Shown: piece by piece, positions 9,301 through 22,177 of the stretch
How the letters are laid out: every line of letters begins with the position of its first letter
How positions within the stretch are numbered: position 1 is the first letter of the stretch
Origin: Clostridioides difficile CD160
Lineage (GTDB): Bacteria > Bacillota > Clostridia > Peptostreptococcales > Peptostreptococcaceae
Assembly: GCF_000449425.2 (NCBI RefSeq)
Contig: NZ_AVHW01000095.1
Coordinates: forward strand, 62,001-126,000
Reading direction: 5' to 3'
Length of the DNA stretch: 64,000 bases
Program-made: the position numbers and the translations under genes
Notes under the pieces: model-generated
Database searches by the model: none
Told to the model about the DNA's origin: nothing
What the model saw: only the letters and a program-made list of their open reading frames with translations

Positions 9301-9428
9301 AAAAAGAGAGTGTTTCAAAATGAACTTTTTAGTTCATGAGGCACTCTTTTTTGTATAAAATCAAATATATTTTCATCATTTCAACAATGAAAAAGAAGCT
9401 TATCTCTATTTTGAGACAGCCCCTTTTT
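9301..9428. repeat. Inverted-repeat element, copy A (128 bp), MITE-like or terminator-like
   Basis: Its ends are imperfect inverted repeats of about 21 bases: left AAAAAGAGAGTGTTTCAAAA, right end read on the other strand AAAAAGGGGCTGTCTCAAAA. Inside is a small hairpin, ATGAACT-TTTT-AGTTCAT. A second copy, over 90 percent identical by eye, lies at 61031-61160. Here it sits between two converging genes, 10 bases after the GGDEF stop and 26 before the permease stop. It could act as a terminator in both directions. No coding capacity and no clear target-site duplication. Confidence 0.8.
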
Positions 9429-9454
9429 AAATTTGTGTTTTTTTAATAATTTAT

Positions 9455-11173
9455 TTAATTGAGATTATTTCTTTTTTCTAAACGATTTTTTATAAATTCA
9501 TGTATTACTTTCACTAATATATTTGTAATTAGTATTAATACTGCTAATGCTGCAGCCTGTGCAGTGCTACCTTTATCATCCAATTGTACAATTGATATCG
9601 CAGCTACTTTTGAGCTAGCAGTGTATATAAATACTAAAGCTGATATTGTCACCATAGAGTTTAAGAAAAAATACATAAAGTTTTCTAAAACTGCTGGTAA
9701 ACAAAGTGGTATAGTTACATTTTTAAGAATTGATACACTGTTTATTCCCATTGACTTAGCTACCATATCTAATTCCTTATCTACTTTCTTAATGGCTGTA
9801 GTGGCAGTTATAAATGCTACTGAAAAGAAATGTACTATATTACATATAACCATTATGAGTAATGTCCCATATAATCCATTGAATAAATTCTTAATGTATA
9901 TTGTATCCATAAAATTAAACTCTAACTTATTAAAAAATAATACATAAGCTATACCTAAAACCAACCCTGGTAATGCCATAGGTAATGTACTTAAAAAATA
10001 TCCAAATGATTTTAAATATGGAGCTTTTTCTGTTTTTTCATTTAGATATGCAAATAAGAAAACAAAGCTTGTGCCAAGAATAGCTGTTAATAGCGACATT
10101 TTTATTGAATTTATAAATGGTTTAATTCCATCAATACTATTCTTCATAGAAAAGTGTTCCAGTGTAAGTCTTAAATCATATGGCCAAACTGAAATTAATG
10201 ATGATAAGATTACAGTTAACATTACAGCTATTATACCAAATGCAATAAATCCTAAAATTCCTCCTAAGATACCATCTCTTAACTTATTAGATTTAACTTT
10301 ATATGGAATTGACTTTGAGTTTATATATGAATTTTGATTTTTTTCAATTTTTTTAGTTACTATAAATGATATTATTGCTGGTATTAAAAGTAATATTGAT
10401 ACAGTAGCACCCATTGGCATATTTTGTTGTCCTATAATTTGCTTATACACATCTATTGATAATACATTAAACTCCCCTCCAATTACTTTTGGAGCTCCAA
10501 AATCTGTAAAGCATAATGTAAATGACACAAATGCAGAGCTTATTAAAGAGTATTTTATACTGGGAATTGTTATGCTAATAAATTCTCTTATCTTACTTAT
10601 ACCCATAGTGTTACTAGCTTCATACAATCTGTAATCTGTTGAACTTAATGATATATAGAGTATTTGAAATGATTGAGGAAATACATATATAATTTGTGCT
10701 AATATTATTCCCATTGCTCCATATATTGGAACATGTATTCCAAGTAAATTAGTGACTAACCCCTGATTTCCAAACAAATATACTAAACCTATTGCATGCA
10801 TCATTGTTGGAGCAAACATAGGAAACATCGCTAAAGACTTAAAAAATCCTTTAAATTTAATCTTTGTCCTCGTTAGTGCATACGCATATACCAATGCAAG
10901 TGTTAACGATATTACAGTTGATATAATAGATACAAATACTGTATTTTTCAGTGAATTCAACAGAGCTTCAGAAGCTAAGTATTCTCGGAAGTTTTGTAAT
11001 CCAACAAAGACTCCATCTTTATCTAAAAATGCCTGCATAAATAGATATATTATAGGTGCCAATAAAAAGATTACTAAAGACATGACCAATACTGTGAGCA
11101 TACACTTTTTTATATCTAAATTCATTTTTGATTTAAGATTTATACTTTTAGAACTTATAGCATTATTATTCAT
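9455..11173 (-). CDS. ABC importer permease, iron / 2-aminoethylphosphonate type, two fused permease domains
   Basis: A 572-residue membrane protein made of two homologous binding-protein-dependent permease halves (about 30-280 and 310-565), as in FbpB/PhnU-type importers. Each half carries an EAA-like loop, for example EASNTMGISKIREFISITIP in the first and MVAKSMGINSVSILKNVTIP in the second. It is the last gene of a three-gene operon with an ATPase (4 bases upstream) and a lipoprotein. The substrate class, ferric iron or an organophosphonate, cannot be settled from the permease. Confidence 0.85.
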   Translation of the reverse strand: MNNNAISSKSINLKSKMNLDIKKCMLTVLVMSLVIFLLAPIIYLFMQAFLDKDGVFVGLQNFREYLASEALLNSLKNTVFVSIISTVISLTLALVYAYALTRTKIKFKGFFKSLAMFPMFAPTMMHAIGLVYLFGNQGLVTNLLGIHVPIYGAMGIILAQIIYVFPQSFQILYISLSSTDYRLYEASNTMGISKIREFISITIPSIKYSLISSAFVSFTLCFTDFGAPKVIGGEFNVLSIDVYKQIIGQQNMPMGATVSILLLIPAIISFIVTKKIEKNQNSYINSKSIPYKVKSNKLRDGILGGILGFIAFGIIAVMLTVILSSLISVWPYDLRLTLEHFSMKNSIDGIKPFINSIKMSLLTAILGTSFVFLFAYLNEKTEKAPYLKSFGYFLSTLPMALPGLVLGIAYVLFFNKLEFNFMDTIYIKNLFNGLYGTLLIMVICNIVHFFSVAFITATTAIKKVDKELDMVAKSMGINSVSILKNVTIPLCLPAVLENFMYFFLNSMVTISALVFIYTASSKVAAISIVQLDDKGSTAQAAALAVLILITNILVKVIHEFIKNRLEKRNNLN

Positions 11174-11177
11174 ACAT

Positions 11178-12167
11178 TTATGCTCCTTTAACTTTTGGAT
11201 ACTTTAAATAGTATTTTTCATCTATACTTATTTTTACAAGGTCACCTTCTACTAAATTTAAATTAACCCATTCTTTTATAGAAACATCACTTATTATGAA
11301 ATTTTCATTTAATTTATCTTTTATTTCCACTCTTAGTAGATTTCCTCTAAACTCTATATTAGATATTATTCCTTGATAATTTTCTTTTGTTGATTTCTCT
11401 ATTTGAACATATTCTGGTCTTACAGTTAATATAGAATCTCCATTATCAAAGCAGTTTGTATCTCCTATAAATTGAGCTGTAAATAAATTTTGAGGATTTT
11501 GATATATTTCTTCTGGAGTTCCTATCTGCATTATATCTCCTCCATTTAAAATGGCGATTTTATCTGCCATTGTTATAGCCTCTTCTTGGTCATGTGTTAC
11601 CATTATTGTAGTTATATTAAGTTCTTTTTGTAATCTTTTAATATCCATTCTAAGCTTGTGTCTAACCTTTGCATCTAATGCAGACATTGGCTCATCTAAA
11701 AGTAAAAATTTTGGTTCAAGTGCTAATGCTCTTGCTATTGCAATTCTCTGTTGTTGCCCTCCTGATAATGCTTTAGGATATTTATGAGCTTCATGAGTTA
11801 ATCCAACTATTTCAAGAACTTCCTTAACTTTACTATCTATTTTTTCTTTTGAAACTTTTCTTTCTTTAAGTGGAAAAGCTATATTGTTATATGCAGTCAT
11901 ATTTGGAAACAAAGCATATGATTGAAATACTATTCCAAAACCTCTCTTTGATGGTTCTAAATTTGTAATATCTTTATCTTGAAGAATTATAGCTCCACTA
12001 TTTACTTCTTCAAGACCTGCTATTATTCTAAGTAATGTAGTTTTACCACATCCACTAGGTCCAAGTAAACATAGAAATTCACCTTCTTCAATATCTAAAC
12101 TAATATTATTTAAAACCCTTTTTTGGTCATAATTTTTAAACACATTATTTATTTTTAAGTAACTCAT
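11178..12167 (-). CDS. ABC importer ATPase, iron / 2-aminoethylphosphonate type
   Basis: A 329-residue nucleotide-binding protein: Walker A GPSGCGKTT at about 37-45, signature LSGGQQQRIAIARAL at about 135-149, Walker B FLLLDEPMSALD, and a C-terminal regulatory (TOBE-like) domain from about 240. It powers the permease encoded just downstream. The domain layout matches PotA/FbpC/PhnT ATPases. Confidence 0.9.
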   Translation of the reverse strand: MSYLKINNVFKNYDQKRVLNNISLDIEEGEFLCLLGPSGCGKTTLLRIIAGLEEVNSGAIILQDKDITNLEPSKRGFGIVFQSYALFPNMTAYNNIAFPLKERKVSKEKIDSKVKEVLEIVGLTHEAHKYPKALSGGQQQRIAIARALALEPKFLLLDEPMSALDAKVRHKLRMDIKRLQKELNITTIMVTHDQEEAITMADKIAILNGGDIMQIGTPEEIYQNPQNLFTAQFIGDTNCFDNGDSILTVRPEYVQIEKSTKENYQGIISNIEFRGNLLRVEIKDKLNENFIISDVSIKEWVNLNLVEGDLVKISIDEKYYLKYPKVKGA

Positions 12168-12251
12168 ATCTTATCTCCCCTTATATACTTATATTTTTAT
12201 TTTAAATTTTTTTCTTATAACATTGCATCTTCTAGATTATAAAATTAAATT

Positions 12252-13301
12252 TTACTTGCTTTCAGATTTTGAACCATACTTTGATTCCCAAGTTTTCAAT
12301 ATTGTACTTCTATTTTTTGCAGCAGAGTTTAAATCTACTTCCTTTATTAGCTGTTCAAATGGTTGTTTAGAATAACCTTTTGGAACTGGATTATCTGTCT
12401 TTATAGAAGTAACTGCTACTTCGTGTGCATATCTATCCATAGCTGAATCGCTCATTGCCCAGTCTAAAAATAACTTTGCTTCTTTTTTTATATTATCTTT
12501 TTTAACTAAAGCATTTGCCTCTAAATCCCAACCTGAACCTTCTTTTGGAAATACTACTTCTATAGGTTCACCGCTAGATAATTGTTGTGTAGCTCTATAT
12601 CCAAGTGTAATACCTATTGGATATTCTCCAGAACCAGCTAGTTTGGCAGGCTTTGAACCTGAATGTGTATATGTAGCTATATTTTTATGTAATTTATCCA
12701 TATAATCGTAAGCATCTTTTTCGCCCATCATTTGAATAAGTCCTGATACTGTAAGATATCCTGTTCCAGATGATGCTGGATTTGGCATTGTTATGAGTCC
12801 TTTGTATTCTGGTTTTATCAAATCTTTATAGCTTTTTGGAATATCAATACCTAATTTCTCAAGCTCTTTATAATTAACTACTATTGCAGTTTCTGGTACA
12901 CTCATTCCTACCCAAGATACATCTTCTTCAGTATCTTTAAATTTTTTATCAACCTTGTCATAATTTTTAGGCTTATATGCTTCAAGTGCCCCATCTTCTT
13001 TTAATTCTATCATGTTCATTGCTGATAACCCCCATATAACATCAGCTTGTGGATTATCTTTTTCTGCTAATAATTTTGAAGCTATTACCCCATGAGAATC
13101 CATAACTATCTCTACATCTATATTGGGATACTCTTCTCTAAAACCTTCCATATAGTAAGCTATTTGTTCTTCCTCTAATGCTGCATATATTGTAAGTTTA
13201 TTATTTCCTTTTCCTTGAGTAGTTTGTGGTGTTGTTGATATGCAACTTGTCATAAATGTAATTACTACAATACACAGACAAGTAAATATAAATTCTTTCA
13301 T
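12252..13301 (-). CDS. Substrate-binding lipoprotein, iron / 2-aminoethylphosphonate type
   Basis: A 349-residue secreted binding protein. The signal peptide ends in the lipobox FMTSC with lipidated Cys20. Extracellular-binding-protein features include YAALEEEQ near residue 38, PQADVIWGLSA, and NPASSGTGYL around residue 175, shared with ferric-iron and aminoethylphosphonate binding proteins. The ribosome site AAAGGGGG is strong. No phosphonate-degrading genes (phnW, phnX) are in the window, so the ligand remains open. Confidence 0.85.
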   Translation of the reverse strand: MKEFIFTCLCIVVITFMTSCISTTPQTTQGKGNNKLTIYAALEEEQIAYYMEGFREEYPNIDVEIVMDSHGVIASKLLAEKDNPQADVIWGLSAMNMIELKEDGALEAYKPKNYDKVDKKFKDTEEDVSWVGMSVPETAIVVNYKELEKLGIDIPKSYKDLIKPEYKGLITMPNPASSGTGYLTVSGLIQMMGEKDAYDYMDKLHKNIATYTHSGSKPAKLAGSGEYPIGITLGYRATQQLSSGEPIEVVFPKEGSGWDLEANALVKKDNIKKEAKLFLDWAMSDSAMDRYAHEVAVTSIKTDNPVPKGYSKQPFEQLIKEVDLNSAAKNRSTILKTWESKYGSKSESK

Positions 13302-13402
13302 ATCGTCCCCCTTTATGTGCTTTTTTCTTTTTTTAATTGTTTTTTGTTGTTTTTGCTTATATTTATATAATACACCTAATTTGTTAATATAAAGTTAAGT
13401 GT

Positions 13403-13423
13403 AAATTAACAGTTCGTTAATTT
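13403..13423. promoter_or_regulatory. Palindrome upstream of the iron/AEP-type importer operon
   Basis: AAATTAAC and GTTAATTT separated by five bases, about 100 bases before the binding-protein start. A candidate operator; the regulator is unknown and the AT-rich context lowers confidence. Confidence 0.4.
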
Positions 13424-13523
13424 TTAGAAATTTTTGTTAAATATATTATTTTTAATTAAATATAGTATGTTTTTAAACAATCTATCTTTTTTACAGTATC
13501 CATATTTTTAATTTAAACATAAA

Positions 13524-13565
13524 AAATAAGCCTAACTTCTATAAATTAGAATGTTAGACTTATTT
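13524..13565 (-). terminator. Terminator of the V-ATPase operon
   Basis: Long hairpin with arms AAATAAG.CTAAC and GTTAG.CTTATTT. Read on the minus strand the stem is followed by TTTTTTATG. It lies 15 bases after the last V-ATPase gene. Confidence 0.85.
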
Positions 13566-13579
13566 CTATAGATATTTAA

Positions 13580-14257
13580 TTACACAACCAAATTATTTTT
13601 TTTCTTTTCTTCAAGTGCTTTTTTAAGCACCATATCCTTAACCTTCATAAGTCTAGTAGTACTTGCTCTCTCATTTTCTTCAAGCTTCATAGCAATATAC
13701 TTAATAGTCTCAATGTAATTTGGTATCATTACATTTTCAAGAGCATTAACACGTCTACGTGTCTTTTCTATCTCTTGTGCAAGAAGCTGTGCACTTTTTT
13801 CACTTTCTGCAAGTCTTAAAAGTGGTTCCATAGCAGCTGAAAATGCTTCCATAGCAGAATCCAATTCACCTGATGTAAAAGCAAGACCATAAGGATAAAT
13901 ATCACTTTGATTGTTTTCAGTTTTAAAGTCAAACACAGGAACGTCAACACTCATTATATTTTTCGTAGATACATCTACGGAAACAGATTGCTTTGGCATC
14001 ATAAGTGCTGAACCTAGATACTCCTGACTCATAACTGCTCTTGCAATTATAAAATTCTTATAAGCACCATCGAGAGCATTTTCTGCTTCTTCACGTAATC
14101 GCTTATTTTCTCTTACAATCTCAAGAAATTGTTTCATAAGTTCATCAAGTTTATCTTTAAGAAGCTTATGACCTCTTGTAGCAGTTTTAAGGAGTTTCTT
14201 AAGCCTAGTCATTTCCATACGTGTTGGATTTATATTTAATCTAGCCACAGATATCAC
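13580..14257 (-). CDS. ntpD: V-type ATPase subunit D (central stalk)
   Basis: A 225-residue, mostly helical protein of the V/A-ATPase subunit D family, which forms the rotating shaft inside the A3B3 head. The N-terminal segment [19 protein letters not shown] and the C-terminal coiled region ending in basic residues are typical. Its start overlaps the stop of ntpB by four bases. Last gene of the operon. Confidence 0.95.
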   Translation of the reverse strand: MISVARLNINPTRMEMTRLKKLLKTATRGHKLLKDKLDELMKQFLEIVRENKRLREEAENALDGAYKNFIIARAVMSQEYLGSALMMPKQSVSVDVSTKNIMSVDVPVFDFKTENNQSDIYPYGLAFTSGELDSAMEAFSAAMEPLLRLAESEKSAQLLAQEIEKTRRRVNALENVMIPNYIETIKYIAMKLEENERASTTRLMKVKDMVLKKALEEKKKNNLVV

Positions 14258-15627
14258 TCCTTAGGCATATATTTTTCAAAATATTCATCGCGAATACGTT
14301 TAAGTTCACTTTTTGGTAACATACTAAGAAGCTTCCATCCGATTTCTAATGTCTGCTCAATAGTTCTATCAGTTCTAAATCCCTGTGAAACATATTCTTT
14401 CTCAAATTCATCTGCAAACTTTGCATACATTAAATCAATCTCAGAAAGTGCAGATTCACCAAGTATTGCCATAAGTTCTTTTGCATCTTTACCTCTTGAA
14501 TAAGCTGCAAAAAGCTGGTTCATTGTATCTGCATGGTCCTCACGAGTCTTACCCTTACCAATCCCTTTATCTTTTAGACGAGAAAGTGATGGTAAAACAT
14601 CTATAGGAGGCTGTATATCTTTTTTATAAAGTTCACGATTAAGTATAATCTGTCCTTCTGTAATATATCCTGTAAGGTCAGGAATTGGATGTGTTTTATC
14701 ATCCTCAGGCATTGTAAGTATTGGAATCATAGTTATAGAGCCCTCATGCCCTTTCATTTTTCCTGCTCTTTCATACATTGTAGCAAGGTCAGTATAAAGA
14801 TAACCTGGATATCCACGACGTCCTGGAACCTCTTTTTTAGCTGCTGAAACTTCACGTAATGCCTCTGCATAGTTTGTAATATCTGTTATTATAACGAGTA
14901 CATGCATGTCTTGCTCAAAAGCAAGGTATTCCGCTGCTGTAAGTGCCATTCTAGGTGTAGATACACGCTCTACAGCTGGGTCATTTGCAAGGTTTACAAA
15001 TACTACAGAACGGTCAATTGCACCAGTTGCTTTAAAGTCACTTATAAAGAAATCTGCATCTTCAAAGGTTATACCAACTGCGGCAAACACAACTGCGAAC
15101 TTAGAGTCAGTCCCACGTACTTTTGCCTGTCTTGCAATTTGAACTGCAAGATTAGCATGTGGCAAACCAGAACCTGAGAATATAGGAAGTTTTTGACCTC
15201 TAACTAGTGTATTAAGCCCATCTATAGCAGAAACACCAGTCTGTATAAATTCAGCCGGATAGTCACGTGCCGCTGGATTTATTGGAGCTCCATTTATATC
15301 AAGTCTTTTATCTGGTATAATTTCTGGGCCTCCATCAATAGGTTTACCCATTCCACTAAAAACACGACCTAATATATCTGGTGAAACTCCAAAGTCAAGA
15401 CTCTTTCCTAAAAAACGAACTTTACTTTCAGCAAGGTTTATACCTGTTGAACTTTCAAAAAGCTGAACAAGTGCAGTATCCTCATTTACCTCTAGAACTT
15501 TACAACGGCGAATCTCTCCATTTGAAAGCTCAATTTCTCCAAGTTCATCAAATTTTACACCTTCTACACCGTTTATTAACATAAGAGGACCGGCTACCTC
15601 TTGTATTGACTTATATTCCTTTATCAT
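14254..15627 (-). CDS. ntpB: V-type ATPase subunit B (non-catalytic head subunit)
   Basis: A 457-residue head subunit. It lacks a canonical GxxxxGKT P-loop (the matching region reads [13 protein letters not shown]), as expected for the regulatory B subunit, and retains [13 protein letters not shown]. It alternates with subunit A in the head. Overlaps ntpA by four bases at the start and ntpD by four at the end, showing translational coupling. Confidence 0.95.
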   Translation of the reverse strand: MIKEYKSIQEVAGPLMLINGVEGVKFDELGEIELSNGEIRRCKVLEVNEDTALVQLFESSTGINLAESKVRFLGKSLDFGVSPDILGRVFSGMGKPIDGGPEIIPDKRLDINGAPINPAARDYPAEFIQTGVSAIDGLNTLVRGQKLPIFSGSGLPHANLAVQIARQAKVRGTDSKFAVVFAAVGITFEDADFFISDFKATGAIDRSVVFVNLANDPAVERVSTPRMALTAAEYLAFEQDMHVLVIITDITNYAEALREVSAAKKEVPGRRGYPGYLYTDLATMYERAGKMKGHEGSITMIPILTMPEDDKTHPIPDLTGYITEGQIILNRELYKKDIQPPIDVLPSLSRLKDKGIGKGKTREDHADTMNQLFAAYSRGKDAKELMAILGESALSEIDLMYAKFADEFEKEYVSQGFRTDRTIEQTLEIGWKLLSMLPKSELKRIRDEYFEKYMPKE

Positions 15628-17402
15628 AGTTCTTCAGCCCCCCTCTTTTTAATAAGGTCTGCAAGCTCATTGTCTATTTCATCTTCAATTGAATCGTAAG
15701 TAGCATCTATATTGTCTTCTTCTACATACTTAGCACGACCAATCTTTTCAAGAACTGAAAGCTTGATAATATCATTTATAGTAACATTTTGCTTGATGGC
15801 ATCTTGTGCTGACTTATAGAATTTTAGTATAAGTCCCATCATTCTATATTGCTTATGAAGTGATGTGTAAGTATCCACTTCATGGAAAGAGTTTTGATGA
15901 AGGAAGTCCTCTCTTATAGAACGAGTAACTTCTAATATCAATCTATCTCCATCTGAAAGTGAATCAACTCCAACCAATTGAACTATTTCTTGAAGTTCAG
16001 ATTCAACTTGTAAAAGTTTCATAGCTTGAGCTCTTTGAGCTGAGAAATTATCATTTACATTTTTATCTGCCCATACATCAACTTTTTCCTGATAGAGTGA
16101 ATAACTTGTTAACCAGTTGATTGCTGGGAAATGACGCTTATATGCTAAAGAAGCATCAAGCCCCCAGAATACTTTTACTATACGAAGTGTTGCTTGGCTG
16201 ACAGGTTCTGATGTATCACCACCAGGAGGAGAAACTGCTCCAATCGCTGTAAGTGTTCCTTCTCTGTCATCCATACCTAGACAATTTACCTTTCCAGCTC
16301 TCTCATAGAACTGAGCAAGACGTGAACCTAGGTATGCAGGATAACCTTCTTCACCAGGCATCTCCTCTAGACGACCACTCATCTCTCTAAGAGCCTCGGC
16401 CCATCTTGATGTAGAGTCTGCCATAAGTGCAACACTATATCCCATATCTCTAAAATATTCAGCTATTGTAATACCAGTATATATAGAAGCCTCACGTGCA
16501 GCAACTGGCATATCTGATGTATTGGCTATAAGCACAGTTCTTTGCATAAGTGACTCACCTGTTCTTGGGTCTTTTAATTCAGGAAATTCAAGAAGAACAT
16601 CCGTCATTTCATTTCCACGCTCGCCACATCCTATATATACAACTATATCTGCATCTGCCCATTTAGCAAGCTGATGCTGTGTAACAGTTTTTCCACTTCC
16701 AAAAGGTCCTGGTATAGCTGCTACCCCACCTTTTGTAATTGGGAAAAATGTATCTATAACTCTTTGCCCTGTAACAAGAAGTGAATCTGGTGTTTTCTTT
16801 TCTCTATATGGTCTTTCTTTTCTAACTGGCCATTTTTGCATCATAGTCACAGGTATGTCATTACCTTTTTCATCTGTAATAACACAAACTGTATCTTCAA
16901 CAGTAAATTCTCCAGAATATATTTCTTTTATAGTACCTTTAACTCCATAAGGAACCATAATTTTACATTCCACTACAGCTGTTTCTTGAACTCCACCTAT
17001 TATATCTCCAGATACAACTTTATCGCCAACAGCTTTTTTAGGTTTAAATTCCCACTTAACTGCCCTATCAAGTGAAGATACTTCAACACCTTTAGTTATA
17101 TTAGTACCTGAAATATCATACATTTTTTCAAGTGGACGTTGAATACCATCATAAATAGTTGAAATAAGACCTGGCCCAAGCTCAACACTCATAGGCATTC
17201 CAAGAGAAACTACTTCTTCCCCTGGCCCTAGACCAGAAGTTTCCTCATAAACCTGTATAGAAGCTTTATCTCCATGCATTTCTATAATCTCGCCTATAAG
17301 ATGTTTATCTGAAACTCTTACGACGTCAAACATATTCGCATCTCTCATGCCCTCCGCTACAACAAGCGGTCCTGACACCTTTACAATTGTGCCTGTTTTC
17401 AT
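15624..17402 (-). CDS. ntpA: V-type ATPase catalytic subunit A
   Basis: A 592-residue catalytic subunit with P-loop GPFGSGKTV around residue 230, followed by [13 protein letters not shown]. The bulge domain specific to V/A-type subunit A lies between the N-terminal barrel and the P-loop. No intein interrupts it. Its ribosome site (AGGTGAGAG) lies in the 116-base gap after ntpF, where I see nothing else. Confidence 0.96.
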   Translation of the reverse strand: MKTGTIVKVSGPLVVAEGMRDANMFDVVRVSDKHLIGEIIEMHGDKASIQVYEETSGLGPGEEVVSLGMPMSVELGPGLISTIYDGIQRPLEKMYDISGTNITKGVEVSSLDRAVKWEFKPKKAVGDKVVSGDIIGGVQETAVVECKIMVPYGVKGTIKEIYSGEFTVEDTVCVITDEKGNDIPVTMMQKWPVRKERPYREKKTPDSLLVTGQRVIDTFFPITKGGVAAIPGPFGSGKTVTQHQLAKWADADIVVYIGCGERGNEMTDVLLEFPELKDPRTGESLMQRTVLIANTSDMPVAAREASIYTGITIAEYFRDMGYSVALMADSTSRWAEALREMSGRLEEMPGEEGYPAYLGSRLAQFYERAGKVNCLGMDDREGTLTAIGAVSPPGGDTSEPVSQATLRIVKVFWGLDASLAYKRHFPAINWLTSYSLYQEKVDVWADKNVNDNFSAQRAQAMKLLQVESELQEIVQLVGVDSLSDGDRLILEVTRSIREDFLHQNSFHEVDTYTSLHKQYRMMGLILKFYKSAQDAIKQNVTINDIIKLSVLEKIGRAKYVEEDNIDATYDSIEDEIDNELADLIKKRGAEEL

Positions 17403-17518
17403 ATTCTCTCACCTGCAATCATATACTTTATCAAAATTTAAATACTCCCTCCTATATTTTATCAATACATACCTTTAGCACTAATAAAATTTGAGATTGT
17501 CTTTTATTCAACTTCCAT

Positions 17519-17836
17519 TTATTCTTTAAATAATATATCTGCACCTATAGCACGTTTACTAGATTCTCTTACTTCATTCATACCTAATCCCATACTTCCT
17601 CCAATACCTGGAATAACTATAATAGCAGGAAGTTGGTAGTCTTTGTATTTTGCTATTGATTCTTTTGCAAGCAATGATGCCTGTTCTGTAATATAAATTA
17701 TCGCATACTCATCTTCAACCAACTTATGTATACTTTTTTTAATTTCGTCACTATCATAGGCTGGGAAGATATCTATTCCAAGAGCTAAAAATCCCATGAT
17801 GCTATCTTTATCTCCAACTACTCCTACCTTATACAT
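17519..17836 (-). CDS. ntpG: V-type ATPase subunit F
   Basis: About 105 residues, the small Rossmann-like F subunit (named NtpG in Enterococcus) at the base of the shaft; the segment VVGDKDSIMGFLALGI at the N-terminus is characteristic. I start it at 17836, where AAGGG lies six bases upstream; an ATG six bases earlier is possible. It overlaps the end of ntpC by eight bases. Confidence 0.92.
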   Translation of the reverse strand: MYKVGVVGDKDSIMGFLALGIDIFPAYDSDEIKKSIHKLVEDEYAIIYITEQASLLAKESIAKYKDYQLPAIIVIPGIGGSMGLGMNEVRESSKRAIGADILFKE

Positions 17837-18806
17837 AAGCATCCCTTAGCCTTTCTTTTATAGTATCTGCGTCTATATTATTAAGCTTACTAGTCAAAAT
17901 AATTCTTATTGTTTTTATCTCTGATTCTTTAGCATATAAATAAGCAATTAATGGTTCTAATGTAAGAGGTTTAAATTTTGCTTCTCTAACATATTCCATA
18001 AGATAGTCATCACAAAGTTTTTCAAAGACAGTGAATCCACTACCCATACCTTTTTTACAGACATCAGAGTAAGAAGTAGATTTAAAACATGATGCTGGAG
18101 TGTCTGAAGAAAAAGCTTCTAAGAATTTTTCCTTATCAAGTGACCCCCCTGAAACAAACACATTCATAAACATCTGAAAATCTTTCTTCATATTTTTAAC
18201 TCTTATAAAACTTTTTAGATTTGTTAAATCACAAACTTTCATAACATAATCTATTACAAATTTGTTTTGACTTTCTTTAGCAGTCTCTCTCATACTAGAA
18301 AAAGTCGCTTTATCTAAAGCAATATCAACCATTTGACCATTTTGTGTCTTACTATAAACATCAAATGCCTCTACTATGGCGGCTTCCATTATCTTAGGTA
18401 AATCACTAAAACTACGATTTGCTAAAGATTCTCTAAGCTTAACAAGAGGAATTGTACCTCCATCAATCAAATATTTTTCACCATCTACACCAGAAATTTC
18501 TTCTTTAATCAGCACTTTTAAGTTGTGATAGTCATTTTTATAAAGAAATACATCAACAAATTTTTCTTCAGGAGCTAGACCTTTAAGAATTTCATATGTC
18601 TTTGATAATTCTTGAGTCAAAATATTCTCAAAATTATGGATATTATTATTTGCTGTATCCACATAACCTGCTTCAGCTATAATTCTTAAAGAGTCTTCAG
18701 GGCTTTTGGCTTCTGCCATTTGAATAAACATTTGTCTGTTAAGAAGCTGTTTTTCAAGCACTCTTATTCGTGCCACGGCATAGGGATAAGTTTTTTCTTC
18801 TGCCAT
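17829..18806 (-). CDS. ntpC: V-type ATPase subunit C
   Basis: A 325-residue helical protein of the V/A-ATPase subunit C (subunit d) family. It is the funnel that connects the rotor ring to the central stalk. Typical segments are YPYAVARIRVLEKQLL at the N-terminus and the C-terminal KESEIKTIRIILTSKLN. It lies 14 bases after ntpE. Confidence 0.93.
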   Translation of the reverse strand: MAEEKTYPYAVARIRVLEKQLLNRQMFIQMAEAKSPEDSLRIIAEAGYVDTANNNIHNFENILTQELSKTYEILKGLAPEEKFVDVFLYKNDYHNLKVLIKEEISGVDGEKYLIDGGTIPLVKLRESLANRSFSDLPKIMEAAIVEAFDVYSKTQNGQMVDIALDKATFSSMRETAKESQNKFVIDYVMKVCDLTNLKSFIRVKNMKKDFQMFMNVFVSGGSLDKEKFLEAFSSDTPASCFKSTSYSDVCKKGMGSGFTVFEKLCDDYLMEYVREAKFKPLTLEPLIAYLYAKESEIKTIRIILTSKLNNIDADTIKERLRDAYV

Positions 18807-18820
18807 TTTTTAACCCCTCC

Positions 18821-19384
18821 TTAATTAAACAAAATTTCTGCTGCAATTTGTTCAATATCTTCATGTTCTACTGCAATTATGGCTTCAAATGAATAATTGT
18901 ACTCAATGTCACCTTTTTTAACTATGAAGCCTCCAGTAATATCTCTGATTTCATCAGACACTTTAATGCCTTTTTTTGATAATACATCTTTTAATGTTTT
19001 TTTGTCCTTTTTAGATAACACTATCTGTGAATCTTCTGTACAATTTGATTTTTCAATCATATTTAATATAATCTCTTCATATTCACTATCTTTAAGATTT
19101 AAAAGTTTATTTTTAGCTTCTAAGATTACTTCTTCTAAAATCTCTTGTTTTTTTGATAATATTTGTTTTTTAGCCTCCATATAAGCTCCTGATATTTCCT
19201 TAGAAGCTGCTTTTTCTGCTTCTGCCTCTGCAAGCTTTGTATAGGAAGCCATTTCCTTTTCAGCTTTTTCATTAGCTGAGTTTATTTTTGAATCTGCCTC
19301 ACTCTTAGCTTTATCCAATATTTCTTGTGCTTCTTGCTTGGCATCAGCTATAATTCTGTCAATCATTTTTTGTTCATTACCCAT
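18821..19384 (-). CDS. ntpE: V-type ATPase subunit E (peripheral stalk)
   Basis: A 187-residue protein: an N-terminal coiled coil rich in Ala, Lys and Glu (about 1-100) and a globular C-terminal domain, as expected for the peripheral stalk subunit E, which pairs with the NtpF-type subunit (first gene of this operon). Confidence 0.9.
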   Translation of the reverse strand: MGNEQKMIDRIIADAKQEAQEILDKAKSEADSKINSANEKAEKEMASYTKLAEAEAEKAASKEISGAYMEAKKQILSKKQEILEEVILEAKNKLLNLKDSEYEEIILNMIEKSNCTEDSQIVLSKKDKKTLKDVLSKKGIKVSDEIRDITGGFIVKKGDIEYNYSFEAIIAVEHEDIEQIAAEILFN

Positions 19385-19435
19385 AGGAGTGCTTCCTCCT
19401 TTTCATTTTTTTTACTTATGAATTATACTCTATAT

Positions 19436-21855
<2,420 letters not shown>

Positions 21856-21856
21856 A

Positions 21857-22168
21857 TTATCTCACTACCTTTCCAATAACCGCTTCAATTGCCTTACTTT
21901 TTCTTTCTTTAGCAGTTTTTTCAATTTTCAGACATTCACTTTTAGCATCAGCTAAGATTTTATCAACCTCCACCTTACTGTCGGTGACTGCCTTCTCAAT
22001 AAGAGTTTCTTCCATAAGCTTTGCTTGCTTTTTTACATCAGCAAAGATGCTTTCACATTGGTTTACAGCATCAGCTCTGATAGACTCTGCATCAGTAACA
22101 GCTTTAACTTTGATACTGTCTGCTGTCTGCTCTGCCTCAACAATGCTTTTTATTATTTCAAAAGCCAT
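21857..22168 (-). CDS. ntpF: V-type ATPase peripheral stalk subunit (NtpF/G-H type)
   Basis: About 103 residues, entirely helical coiled coil with Ala/Glu/Lys repeats, first gene of the operon. This is the stalk subunit that pairs with NtpE. I start it at 22168 (MAFEII), seven bases after GAGGTG; a GTG codon nine bases upstream lies inside that ribosome site and is unlikely to be used. Confidence 0.85.
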   Translation of the reverse strand: MAFEIIKSIVEAEQTADSIKVKAVTDAESIRADAVNQCESIFADVKKQAKLMEETLIEKAVTDSKVEVDKILADAKSECLKIEKTAKERKSKAIEAVIGKVVR

Positions 22169-22177
22169 CCAAATCAC

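Noticed and set aside
9459-9947. A 162-codon plus-strand frame opposite the iron/AEP permease
   Set aside because: Lies fully antisense to a gene with clear permease motifs, and its composition reflects the complementary hydrophobic codons.
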